The notes under the pieces: generated by a model
Seen by the model: only the letters and a program-made list of their open reading frames with translations
The model's database searches: none
Told to the model about the DNA's origin: nothing
From: a virus
IMG/VR virus record: IMGVR_UViG_3300030419_003137
Location: 1-20,796 of that record
Length of the DNA stretch: 20,796 nt
Strand: one strand, 5' to 3'
Shown here: positions 7,527 through 15,997 of the stretch, in pieces
How the letters are laid out: the number at the start of each line of letters is the position of its first letter
How positions within the stretch are numbered: position 1 is the stretch's first letter
Made by a program: the position numbers and the translations under genes

Positions 7527-9877
7527 AACATCAATCATACACAGAAAAAACAAATATAATAAATCCTCCTCTTCGGAGAAAGGATTATTATAATTTAGTT
7601 CCATCTAGAAAAACTATTTTATCTGGAATAATGTGTGATGAAAATGGATGTCATTATATTACAGATTTTTATGATTATATAAAAAGAGGCGGCTCTACCA
7701 ATACTACTTTCTATCCATACCTAAACAACATATATGATCGTTTAGAAAAGGGATCTATAACTTTCGATCAATCCAATAAAGACCATTTTGTTGGAATGTA
7801 TGTTGATGGAAATAAACATGGTTTTGAAGGAAGATTAACAGTCGAACAAATGTTTGCTGCTCATAGTGGAGATTCTTCAACACTAACTAAAAATGATATA
7901 AGAGCGATGATTGTTTCATATGAGGTAGAAAAATCATTTAAAAACGAAAGAAATTGTATATGTGATATTTTAAGTATTAGACAATTTCCAACAGAGTCAT
8001 ATAATTTAATATTTGATTATGTTACTTCTCCTATAGAAAGTGGATGTGTAAACATTACTGTCCCAAAAGGAACTATAAAACAAGTAGCAAAACGAATAGG
8101 TGCAACACCAACTCGTTCTGGTATTTGTGATAATGAAAACTTTATTTCAAATACAACTGTAGATTCTAGATCTTTATCATCCAAGACACACACAAAAACA
8201 CCAGAAGAAATAGTTGGTATGTGTCATTGTCCTGATGGTTCTACTGTTAAAACAAGTAAAGGTTTATGTAGATCATTGCATGGTGAATTTAAAAAAATAG
8301 ATTTTGATTTTATTGATAATATCTATACAAAAAGAAAAGATACAAAATCAATTTCATATAAAAGGGATGATTATAGAAAGTTACCAAATTTAACAAACAA
8401 AACATATATTGATGATATTACTATACCTTCTTCAAATACAATTGATTCTAGTTTAATTAATACTTGTTGTCCCGATCTTTGTATTGATTGTTTACTTGAT
8501 GCGATAAGAGAAAGAGAAACTGGTGAAGATGATGGATGTAATGCAAGAGATGAATGTGATGGTATGGGTTGTGGAGGAAATTGTGAAGCATGTGGTTGTA
8601 GTAAACCTTGGACTAATCAAAAGAAAGATAAATGTTGGTCATGCGGTCCTTATAAAATAAAAAGAGATTTATTTGAAAATGCAAGCAAGGCAGATGAAGC
8701 CCCATGTCGGGTTCTTAAAAACTTAAATTGGGAAAAGGAACTTTGCAATCCATGTCAAGGAACCAAAAAAGAAGTTAAAAAGTGTTGTGAAAGAAAACAT
8801 GAAATAAGTAAACTTGTTATAAGATGTTATTGGAGTTACTATACAAGAAATGGTAATTGTAAAAATGGACATGGTAAGTGCATGTCAACAAATTCAGACG
8901 GTAAATGTTTTACTTGCGAAGATCTTATAAGACAATTTACTAGTGGTCCTTGTGGTCATAATCATTCACCCAGAAGTAAATCTGCAAAATATTGGAAGAG
9001 TATAAAAAATATTTTATGTAGATTAAGTGGAAGATGTAAAGATTGTGGAAATAGTATTTCTAAATGTGGTGCGAATAAACACACTCCTGTTTATGATTCT
9101 GCATGTTCACCTAAAGCAATTAATGAAAGAACCATGTTTAACAATAAAATATGTGACACAGATGAAAGTGGTTGCGGAGACTCTTTATCTCGTAGTAAAT
9201 TAGGAACATGTTGTGTTCGTGCAGATTGTAGTCATATTGATAAAAGTAATAAAACGGCAAAATGTTGGGAATGTGTTGGTATGCCTCTAAAGAAATGTGA
9301 ATGTGCTGCATATGTTGGTGAAACTAGTTGTAAAGAAGGTTTTAGTGAAACTTGGATGTGGAAACCAGAAGAGGATAGTATCGGTGCTTGTGGATCTTGT
9401 CTTTGTAATATTCCAGAATCAAGAGATTATCAAATAGATGAACATTGTAATAAACCTCAAATTGCAAATAGTTTAAAAAGAAAATTCAGGGAACGAAAGA
9501 TAAATGAATTTAAAGTTGGAAAAAGAGGGTCATCTCCTGAAAAAGATAATTACGAAAATTGTAAAAAAACTTCTATAAAACAGAGAAAAAAATGTTTTGA
9601 GGACTGCAAAAAAAGTGCTAATAGAGACTGCTTTAAATCATGTCATTGTAATCATTCTATTCGAATGCAAACGTGCATGAGTAAACATAAAGATGAATTT
9701 CCAACTTGGAAAGATTTTTGTAGAGAATCTCATGCTCAGGTTTGTGCTACTATTACTCAATGCAGTGGCGTTAATGATCCAGTATACTTAAATAGACCAT
9801 GTTATTGTAAATGTAATTGTAATGAACCAGATTGTCCTGATTGTTATGGAACCATTTTTGATGATTGGAAACTTTAG
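7520..9877 (+). CDS. Large lysine- and cysteine-rich protein, unknown function
   Basis: 785 residues starting with ATG at 7520, 10 bases after AAGG of the repeated leader. Residues 1-205 are a cysteine-poor domain I do not recognise. Residues 235-255 hold a partial cysteine repeat (CHCPDG). Residues 316-630 are dense in cysteines with many C-x2-C pairs (for example C320/C323, C355/C358/C360, C372/C375, C464/C467, C506/C509) in a Lys/Asn-rich background. Residues 561-629 form a module that recurs near the C-terminus of the next gene: LGTCC, then C-x-E-C, C-x-C-A, S-C, W-x-P-E-E and C-x-C. Residues 672-781 are the ~110-residue module shared with the preceding gene. Zinc-ribbon-like C-x2-C spacing is present, but no known zinc-finger family is clear. 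The protein is probably a paralogue assembled from shared modules. Its role is unknown. Confidence 0.88.
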   Translation: MSKHQSYTEKTNIINPPLRRKDYYNLVPSRKTILSGIMCDENGCHYITDFYDYIKRGGSTNTTFYPYLNNIYDRLEKGSITFDQSNKDHFVGMYVDGNKHGFEGRLTVEQMFAAHSGDSSTLTKNDIRAMIVSYEVEKSFKNERNCICDILSIRQFPTESYNLIFDYVTSPIESGCVNITVPKGTIKQVAKRIGATPTRSGICDNENFISNTTVDSRSLSSKTHTKTPEEIVGMCHCPDGSTVKTSKGLCRSLHGEFKKIDFDFIDNIYTKRKDTKSISYKRDDYRKLPNLTNKTYIDDITIPSSNTIDSSLINTCCPDLCIDCLLDAIRERETGEDDGCNARDECDGMGCGGNCEACGCSKPWTNQKKDKCWSCGPYKIKRDLFENASKADEAPCRVLKNLNWEKELCNPCQGTKKEVKKCCERKHEISKLVIRCYWSYYTRNGNCKNGHGKCMSTNSDGKCFTCEDLIRQFTSGPCGHNHSPRSKSAKYWKSIKNILCRLSGRCKDCGNSISKCGANKHTPVYDSACSPKAINERTMFNNKICDTDESGCGDSLSRSKLGTCCVRADCSHIDKSNKTAKCWECVGMPLKKCECAAYVGETSCKEGFSETWMWKPEEDSIGACGSCLCNIPESRDYQIDEHCNKPQIANSLKRKFRERKINEFKVGKRGSSPEKDNYENCKKTSIKQRKKCFEDCKKSANRDCFKSCHCNHSIRMQTCMSKHKDEFPTWKDFCRESHAQVCATITQCSGVNDPVYLNRPCYCKCNCNEPDCPDCYGTIFDDWKL
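9200..9406 (+). repeat. LGTCC module, copy 1
   Basis: Encodes residues 561-629 of the 785-residue protein. It shares with 12273-12461 the order LGTCC, C, C-x-E-C, C-E-C-A, S-C, W-x-P-E-E and C-x-C with similar spacing. The protein match is visible by eye; DNA similarity is low, indicating an old duplication or convergent shuffling of one domain. Confidence 0.75.
9533..9862 (+). repeat. C-terminal cysteine module, copy 2
   Basis: Encodes residues 672-781 of the 785-residue protein and is the paralogous partner of 7129-7461. As in copy 1, it ends a gene and is followed within a few bases by the 41-base leader, so module plus leader form one duplicated unit about 2.4 kb apart. Confidence 0.9.
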
Positions 9878-9918
9878 GTCTAAATAATATAAAGAACATA
9901 AGGCAACTAACATGAGTA
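9878..9918 (+). promoter_or_regulatory. Repeated leader, copy 2 (late-promoter-like plus ribosome-binding site)
   Basis: Second copy of the 41-base leader, beginning immediately after the TAG of the upstream gene and ending two codons into the gene at 9912. It contains TCTAAATA (9879-9886), TATAAAGA (9888-9895) and AAGG before the ATG. The single difference from copy 1 is T at 9908. The match stops a few bases after the ATG, so the shared unit is the leader plus ATGAGTA rather than the gene body. Confidence 0.5.
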
Positions 9919-12557
9919 TAAATTTTAGAACAAGATCAGTTACATATTTTGCGAAACAAGAATCCATGATGGGTGCTTGTTGTCATGCTGGTGGTTGTTC
10001 TTATACAAATGCAAAAGATTGTGGACAAAGAACTAATAGTACATTTCACCACCATTTAAAATGTGAAGATGTTGATTGCAATCTTGGTGTTTGTTGTACC
10101 AATGGAATTTGTTCTGAAACAACACTGGAAGGTTGTGTATCACAAAATGGCACATGGGTTGGTGGAGAGTTTGATTGTTCTAGTTTTGATTGTTCAAGAA
10201 TATCATCAGAACCTTTGCAGGCATGTTGTCTTGATTTAAATACATGTAAGGATCTGAAACCATCAGAGTGTTTGGAATTAGGCGGTAGTCCTAGAGGTCC
10301 AAATAGTACATGTTCTATTATAGATGCTGCTGGTGGTTGTGGTATTACAGGGGCAACCGCTCATGGTGTCTGTTGTGTTGATGGTAATTGTTTAGAAGTA
10401 GAAGGAAGAGATCCAAACGGAACCTTAAGAGTTGTTGGTTATACTGCTGGTGATTGTTCTGCTCTTGGTGGTTTATGGGGAGGATCAGGTAGCACTTGCG
10501 GTTCAGGAAACACCTTTGATATGAGTTGGCCTTGTTCATGGCCAACAGGTGCATGTTGTTTTGGTAATTCTCCAGTCGGAGGAATTACATATTGTGATTC
10601 TGGATTAACTTATGGTGATTGTTTAAATCCTCCATCATTAGGTGGTAGTGGTGGTGCTGGTTGGTTATATGGTGTTACATGTGATCAAGTAACAGAAATA
10701 ACTTCACCTACTGGGGAACCTGTTTCTTGCACCCTTACGGATGAAGAAAGTGGTGCTTGTTGTATTCCAGAATATGTGCAATTTAATCTAGAGGGACAAT
10801 ATGAAAATGAAACTTTAATTGTTGATTATATCTGTTATCAAACTTCAATTGGTGCATGTACATCTGTTGGTGGTATTTTTAGTGGGGGTGTTGGTTGTGA
10901 TGAAATAGATTGTTGTTCTTTGCATGGTGATTGTACTGGAAATATGGTTGGTTGCTGTGGTCAATACACGGAAAGTATGGATGGTAGTCAAATTATCAGA
11001 GAATGTCTTGAGAATGAAAGTATAACATCATGTCAGGCTAAAAAAGATTCTTGGTGGCAAAATATAGAAGATCCAAATGATTGGAGAGTTATTCGTTTTG
11101 GATTTTCAAATGGTTGCGAAGAATTAGAATCATTAGCAATATGTCCATCAGACAATCCATACGGAGATGAGTATCAGGGTCTTTGTTGTGGATTTATGCC
11201 TCCTTGGTCGAGTGATAATCCATCAGTTTGTGAATTGGAATTTGTACCAGATCCAGCAATGTGGGACGATATCGGTTTCAGTGGAACATGTCCGTTACAT
11301 CCAGAAAATCATGCACCTGGCTATATTTGGACTGAACTTTTTGCCATGAAAACAAATCCCTTAATGTCATGTGAAATTTGTTCGAATTTTAAAATGGGAG
11401 CATGTTGTTCAAATGGAAACTGTTCTGATACAATTGAAACACATTGTTCTGGAGATTTTTATGAGGGATTAAACTGTTCGGATAATTGTGGTTTTATTCC
11501 TTGTTGTGACGGTACTGGAAATGAGGTAAAGATTTGCGTAAATGAAACTTTAGTTGATGCAGACGAACATTCTCTTAACTCTTATTCTCATTGCTTCGAT
11601 AAATATAGTTTCTCTGTTAGTCAATTTAATCAAGAAACTGCAATAAGCATAATAGACAGTGTATATGAAAATGTAGAAGCATACAACATTTATGAAAATC
11701 CATTAATAGATTGTGAAAATTGTGGTTCTCCTTGTTCAAGAAAAAGAGGGACTTGCTGTTGGAACGGTAAACCAATTTACAATACCACTAGAGATGAATG
11801 TAATCTTTTCGGTGGTGTTTATATGGGTTGTGAAGGTATTCCTTATAATAAAGCATCAATTGGTGGATTAGATTATGACACACCAAATATTGATTGTAGT
11901 ACAGTTTATTATGGAGCAGATACACCAACAAATGTAAGAGCGGTTGCTATACCAAAACACGGAAAACATAGATTTAGAAGAGGCCCATTTAAAAGAGATA
12001 ATATAGAGTTATGTGCAGCGAGTCAAGAAAACTGGACAGAATTAGAATGGCAAAATGGATCTGCACTTGGGGAAGATGGTGCAGATATGAATATAATTAC
12101 TGGAATGGATCAACTTCCCACAAAACCCATAGTTCAAATTTTCTGGAATTCTAGCAACACCACTGAAAGAAATTATAGATCGGGTAGAGAAGGAAATATA
12201 TTAAGAGATTTAGATGATGCCTCTATATGTAATGATGTTAATTTACAAGATTGTCCTTGGCCTTTAGATAAACTTGGAACTTGTTGTATTACAAATAATA
12301 GTTGTGGGGATGACACTAGATTAAATTCATTAGAGCATAAATGCTATGAGTGTCATCCAGAATTAACAACTCAGTGTGAATGTGCAAGGCTAAATAATCA
12401 AAGATCATGTAATAATATGAAATGGATTCCAGAGGAAATAGATCCTTCTAAATGTCCATGTCAGGATATAAATAATTCAGAGTATCAAACTAACTTCAAG
12501 TGTGTGACGGAAAGTACCTCCGTTAATGATAACACTTTGAATGAAGGAGAGAATTAA
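9912..12557 (+). CDS. Multi-repeat cysteine-rich protein (about 12 Cys-Cys modules)
   Basis: 881 residues. This gene shows the module most cleanly: G-x-C-C, 3-9 residues, C, a Thr/Ser-led segment, C, Gly-Gly-x-aromatic-x-Gly, C, 3-5 residues, C. Copies begin near residues 21, 59, 103, 152, 213, 281, 346, 424, 497, 529, 613 and 789; the later ones are more degenerate and contain insertions. GACC-type repeats of this kind are, from memory, also seen in large surface proteins of some bacteria such as planctomycetes, but no function is established that I can name. Residues 788-850 match the module in the preceding gene. A basic patch lies at 681-695 (KHGKHRFRRGPFKR). The start is preceded by the second copy of the 41-base leader (AAGG, 10 bases upstream). 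The stop TAA directly abuts the GTG of the protease gene, suggesting translational coupling. Probable extracellular or virion-surface protein (inference). Confidence 0.9.
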   Translation: MSINFRTRSVTYFAKQESMMGACCHAGGCSYTNAKDCGQRTNSTFHHHLKCEDVDCNLGVCCTNGICSETTLEGCVSQNGTWVGGEFDCSSFDCSRISSEPLQACCLDLNTCKDLKPSECLELGGSPRGPNSTCSIIDAAGGCGITGATAHGVCCVDGNCLEVEGRDPNGTLRVVGYTAGDCSALGGLWGGSGSTCGSGNTFDMSWPCSWPTGACCFGNSPVGGITYCDSGLTYGDCLNPPSLGGSGGAGWLYGVTCDQVTEITSPTGEPVSCTLTDEESGACCIPEYVQFNLEGQYENETLIVDYICYQTSIGACTSVGGIFSGGVGCDEIDCCSLHGDCTGNMVGCCGQYTESMDGSQIIRECLENESITSCQAKKDSWWQNIEDPNDWRVIRFGFSNGCEELESLAICPSDNPYGDEYQGLCCGFMPPWSSDNPSVCELEFVPDPAMWDDIGFSGTCPLHPENHAPGYIWTELFAMKTNPLMSCEICSNFKMGACCSNGNCSDTIETHCSGDFYEGLNCSDNCGFIPCCDGTGNEVKICVNETLVDADEHSLNSYSHCFDKYSFSVSQFNQETAISIIDSVYENVEAYNIYENPLIDCENCGSPCSRKRGTCCWNGKPIYNTTRDECNLFGGVYMGCEGIPYNKASIGGLDYDTPNIDCSTVYYGADTPTNVRAVAIPKHGKHRFRRGPFKRDNIELCAASQENWTELEWQNGSALGEDGADMNIITGMDQLPTKPIVQIFWNSSNTTERNYRSGREGNILRDLDDASICNDVNLQDCPWPLDKLGTCCITNNSCGDDTRLNSLEHKCYECHPELTTQCECARLNNQRSCNNMKWIPEEIDPSKCPCQDINNSEYQTNFKCVTESTSVNDNTLNEGEN
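12273..12461 (+). repeat. LGTCC module, copy 2
   Basis: Encodes residues 788-850 near the C-terminus of the 881-residue protein. It is the counterpart of 9200-9406. Key matches are LGTCC, KC-x-EC, QCECA, RSC, KWIPEE and CPC. Confidence 0.75.
12544..12549 (+). promoter_or_regulatory. Ribosome-binding site of the protease/LRR gene inside the upstream gene
   Basis: AAGGAG lies 8 bases before the GTG at 12558, within the last codons of the 881-residue gene. Its strength and spacing fix the GTG as the start although it directly abuts the preceding TAA. No separate leader is present, so translation probably depends on the upstream gene or on termination-reinitiation. Confidence 0.75.
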
Positions 12558-15500
12558 GTGGCAAATAAATTTCACAATGATATAGGTTATGATCAAAATA
12601 CAGAATGTATTTGGTTATACAATAATAACACAACGCCAACAATCTCTGGATTAAATACTAGTAATAGATGGTATCAGGCTGGTGTAAATTTTAATTGTAT
12701 CTCTCCACCAAATACAATAAAAGGAGGAAGTGAGGGACTTGCACAGGTTGCTCAGCCTGGTATGGGAAACAATGGTTGGCAAAAAAATGCAAATCCTATC
12801 ATTGATTGTGATGGTGACGGTGTTGGTCTTTGTTCCAATAATTCGTCGGGAGCAAATTGTAATGGACATATGATGTATGGTCCTAGAGTTTATTTAATAT
12901 CTCCATACTTAGCAATTGCATCACAGCATTATAGACCACATTTTACTCAATGCGGAGAGGGTGATGATGGTATTGAAGATACTATTAAATTTTGGTACGA
13001 AGAGGGTTCATATGATGCAAAAGTAGAAGCATATAGATTAATTAAAAATGAACAATCTGGTGGTGGGGGTTGTTATCAATATAATCCAGGCGCATGTAAT
13101 GTTCCTTCGGGTGTTGCTGATATATCCTCTGATAATGAACAAATACTTCTTGCATGTATGCCTGATAGAGTTCTTATTAAGTTTAAAGAACCAGTTCCAG
13201 CATTTATAAAACCAACTAAATTAGTAACTGAAAGATTTTTAAACAAATATATGAACGAGTTTGAAAATCCAGAAACAGCACAAAATAATAGACTTTTAGT
13301 TATGGTTGATCAATATCAAAGACCACTCATTAGAAGAGATGCTTTTACTTTTGAAAACGCAGATCAACCAGAAACTGCTGACTACTTAGTAAATGGATCT
13401 TCCTGCCCAGCAGATCAACAAATAGGAGTTATTCCAGACAATAATTATCATATTAATATAAACACTTATGGTGCTGGAATATCGACTATAGGAGGAGAGT
13501 GGTTATCCTCATCAGTCAAAGATAAGTATAGTATCTCTACTGTCTTTGGAAATTTTACAACAAAAACTAGATCAGGTGGGTCATTTTTCCCTGGCATGGG
13601 AAGTTATATACCATCTTCTGATTATATTCCAAATGAAAAATCAATACCCGTTGACTATGATTTGCGGGATGGAACTTCAAGAGATTCAACAACTGAAGCA
13701 GTTTGGGCTGGAGATTCGGGGTCTGCTAGTTTTATAGTTATGAATGATGGAACTACTGGTTTTATTGGACTGACTAATACTATTGGGGGTTCTATAGATT
13801 ATTGGGGAAATTATGGATGGGAGGCTGCTGTTAAAGCAATATGTGATGAATATGAAATTCCTCATCCAGAGATGATCGATGAAGATCATGATTTTACAGA
13901 GTACACCACTCCGCTTTCTTCTAGACCATCATTAGGTTATAAAATTTATAAGTCTGCAATTTCCGAGACTGGCCCATTTTATGATATAACAAGTCAAATT
14001 GCACCACAAACAACTTCAAATTTAATGAATAATGATTTAACTGGATATCCTTGCATAGACCCGTCTGTGCCTTGTTATACAATCCATGAAAATTTCATAG
14101 ATGAATATGTAGGCGAAGAAAACAATTATTGGTATTATATAACCACTCTTAACCAAGTCGATTCTACTGTTATAGAATCTCAACCAAGTGATGTAATATC
14201 TGTTAATATACCTCAGAGTTGTAATTATTCAGATGAAAGACAACTGTTCATTAGTAGAACATCTGCAAATGATGGTTTTTCTTCTCCATATCAAAATCCA
14301 GATTACCCAACAACAAGTGAAGATATGGGTAGAGATATTCTTTGTATAGGATGGAATATGGGAGACAATACATATTCTATTCCTTTGTTGGGGTTTTCTG
14401 ATAACTTTAATTCTCCAATAAAACCAAGATTACCCATGTCTCAACTTCCTCTTTTCTATAGTGTAGAAGGAGGTAATAATTATAATAATGGGATCCAGAG
14501 AAAATTACCATTACCTATTGATAATACATCATACCAATATGTTATGGGTCACAAATATGACATAGGTGAAACAGAAGGAAATAATAAGTCAAACAATAAT
14601 TTGTATATAGATTACAATTTTGAAGATTTTGAAGTTTATCAGAGTTGGAAGAATTCTGTTGAAAGTTTAAACTTTACTAGATTCTATAGAGAAGATGGTG
14701 AAAATAGAGGGAAATATGAACCGTTTTTCCATTCTCGAATATTTCCAGGCATATTTATAAACCTAAAAACTATTTTAATTAATCCTGCTAGATATGGAAA
14801 TGGTAGATCTACTTGGTCAGAGGATTGGTCATATGGAGAATCTGGTCAGATAAATGGAATAGAAGAAAGTTATATTGGGTTTTATATGGGAGAGTATTTG
14901 AAGAATGATATTGCTGAAAAAAATTCAGAAACATTAGACACACTAATTGCAAAGGATTCATCTATGGATACTTTACATCAACAATTAGAATATTTTAATA
15001 CAATTGGTTTATCTTTATCTTATCTTGATATGTCAAACAATAATCTTTACAGAATTGATTTTGATAATTCTAGTTTAAGTAATCTCACACATTTAAATCT
15101 TCAAAACAATAATATTTGTTCTGATGCATCATACGATGGAAAGTGGTTAAATGATGCTTCTTTCCCAAATAAAATTAATTCCTTAGACTTGTCGGGTGCA
15201 GGTTCTCTTGAATATTTAAATGTCAAAGACAATCCAAATTTAGAATTGATTCTACCACCATCAATGAATAATTTATTATACTTTGATGCATCAAACACTA
15301 ATGTTGGTGTGAATAATCCTCTTATTATTAACAGTTCATCTATTCGACAATTTATTTTAACAAATACATCTACAGAACATGTGACTTTTAAAAATAGTTT
15401 AAATCTAGAGAACATCTCAATATCAAATACAAATATATCGAAAATAAAAACAATAAAAGGAAATCCAACTGGATGTTCCCCATTTTCTGCATTAAAATAT

Positions 15501-15989
15501 ATTGATGCTCAATATTCAAGTTTAACTTCTTTGAATTTAAGATATTCTAATTCTCAAGATTGGTCTTCTAGAACAAATCCAACAAATGAAGAATCTTCAT
15601 ATGATTATAATGAGTTTGGAGATGTTTCATATAAATTAACAGATATTAATTTGGAAAATTCTTCCAATCTAAAAAGACTATATTTACCAGATCCGTCTGT
15701 AAATGATAGTAGTTGTATTAGTGGTGAACAGAAACTTTTAGAAACTATTGATGTTAGAGGATGTAAATTGGGTGTTAATGATAGCCTAGAATTTTTCTTA
15801 AGTCAAGAAGCATTTGATCCAAAAAATTATCCTGTTGGACATACATTGACTGTAAATGCAATTAATAATAAAGATTCTGTTACAGGAAATAATGTTGAAA
15901 CCAATTTAATGTTTATATATAATTTGGTGGATAGTTGGTCTTATGAGGGTAAAACTCTTATATTGAATGTAGATTTGACAACGACTTAA
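12558..15989 (+). CDS. Trypsin-like serine protease with FN3-like and leucine-rich-repeat domains
   Basis: 1143 residues from a GTG that follows the previous stop codon with no gap; AAGGAG at 12544-12549 is 8 bases upstream and supports this start. Residues ~105-425 look like a chymotrypsin/trypsin-fold (S1-type) protease. The candidate triad is His124 (IASQH, cf. TAAHC), Asp203 (DRVLIKF followed by a Pro-Val-Pro segment, cf. DIALLKL) and Ser387 in GDSGS, followed by a beta-strand and a GFIGLTN segment. The His-Asp and Asp-Ser gaps (79 and 184 residues) are longer than in trypsin (45 and 93), so insertions are implied. Residues ~458-552 resemble a fibronectin type III domain (YKIYKS, YYITTLNQ, ES-x-PSD). 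Residues ~815-1080 are leucine-rich repeats: LSYLDMSNNNL, LTHLNLQNNNI, INSLDLSGAGSL, LENISISNTNI, LTDINLENSSNL. There is no signal peptide. A virion-borne or self-processing protease is possible; its substrate is unknown. Confidence 0.88.
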   Translation: MANKFHNDIGYDQNTECIWLYNNNTTPTISGLNTSNRWYQAGVNFNCISPPNTIKGGSEGLAQVAQPGMGNNGWQKNANPIIDCDGDGVGLCSNNSSGANCNGHMMYGPRVYLISPYLAIASQHYRPHFTQCGEGDDGIEDTIKFWYEEGSYDAKVEAYRLIKNEQSGGGGCYQYNPGACNVPSGVADISSDNEQILLACMPDRVLIKFKEPVPAFIKPTKLVTERFLNKYMNEFENPETAQNNRLLVMVDQYQRPLIRRDAFTFENADQPETADYLVNGSSCPADQQIGVIPDNNYHININTYGAGISTIGGEWLSSSVKDKYSISTVFGNFTTKTRSGGSFFPGMGSYIPSSDYIPNEKSIPVDYDLRDGTSRDSTTEAVWAGDSGSASFIVMNDGTTGFIGLTNTIGGSIDYWGNYGWEAAVKAICDEYEIPHPEMIDEDHDFTEYTTPLSSRPSLGYKIYKSAISETGPFYDITSQIAPQTTSNLMNNDLTGYPCIDPSVPCYTIHENFIDEYVGEENNYWYYITTLNQVDSTVIESQPSDVISVNIPQSCNYSDERQLFISRTSANDGFSSPYQNPDYPTTSEDMGRDILCIGWNMGDNTYSIPLLGFSDNFNSPIKPRLPMSQLPLFYSVEGGNNYNNGIQRKLPLPIDNTSYQYVMGHKYDIGETEGNNKSNNNLYIDYNFEDFEVYQSWKNSVESLNFTRFYREDGENRGKYEPFFHSRIFPGIFINLKTILINPARYGNGRSTWSEDWSYGESGQINGIEESYIGFYMGEYLKNDIAEKNSETLDTLIAKDSSMDTLHQQLEYFNTIGLSLSYLDMSNNNLYRIDFDNSSLSNLTHLNLQNNNICSDASYDGKWLNDASFPNKINSLDLSGAGSLEYLNVKDNPNLELILPPSMNNLLYFDASNTNVGVNNPLIINSSSIRQFILTNTSTEHVTFKNSLNLENISISNTNISKIKTIKGNPTGCSPFSALKYIDAQYSSLTSLNLRYSNSQDWSSRTNPTNEESSYDYNEFGDVSYKLTDINLENSSNLKRLYLPDPSVNDSSCISGEQKLLETIDVRGCKLGVNDSLEFFLSQEAFDPKNYPVGHTLTVNAINNKDSVTGNNVETNLMFIYNLVDSWSYEGKTLILNVDLTTT

Positions 15990-15997
15990 TTTATTTT

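Noticed and set aside
7520-9877. Zinc-finger transcription factor reading of the many C-x2-C pairs
   Set aside because: No standard zinc-finger spacing, helix signature or DNA-binding domain could be matched, and the surrounding genes are structural.
3747-12557. CRISPR-like or tandem DNA repeat array
   Set aside because: The repeats are at protein level and degenerate in length and DNA sequence. There are no evenly spaced identical DNA units.
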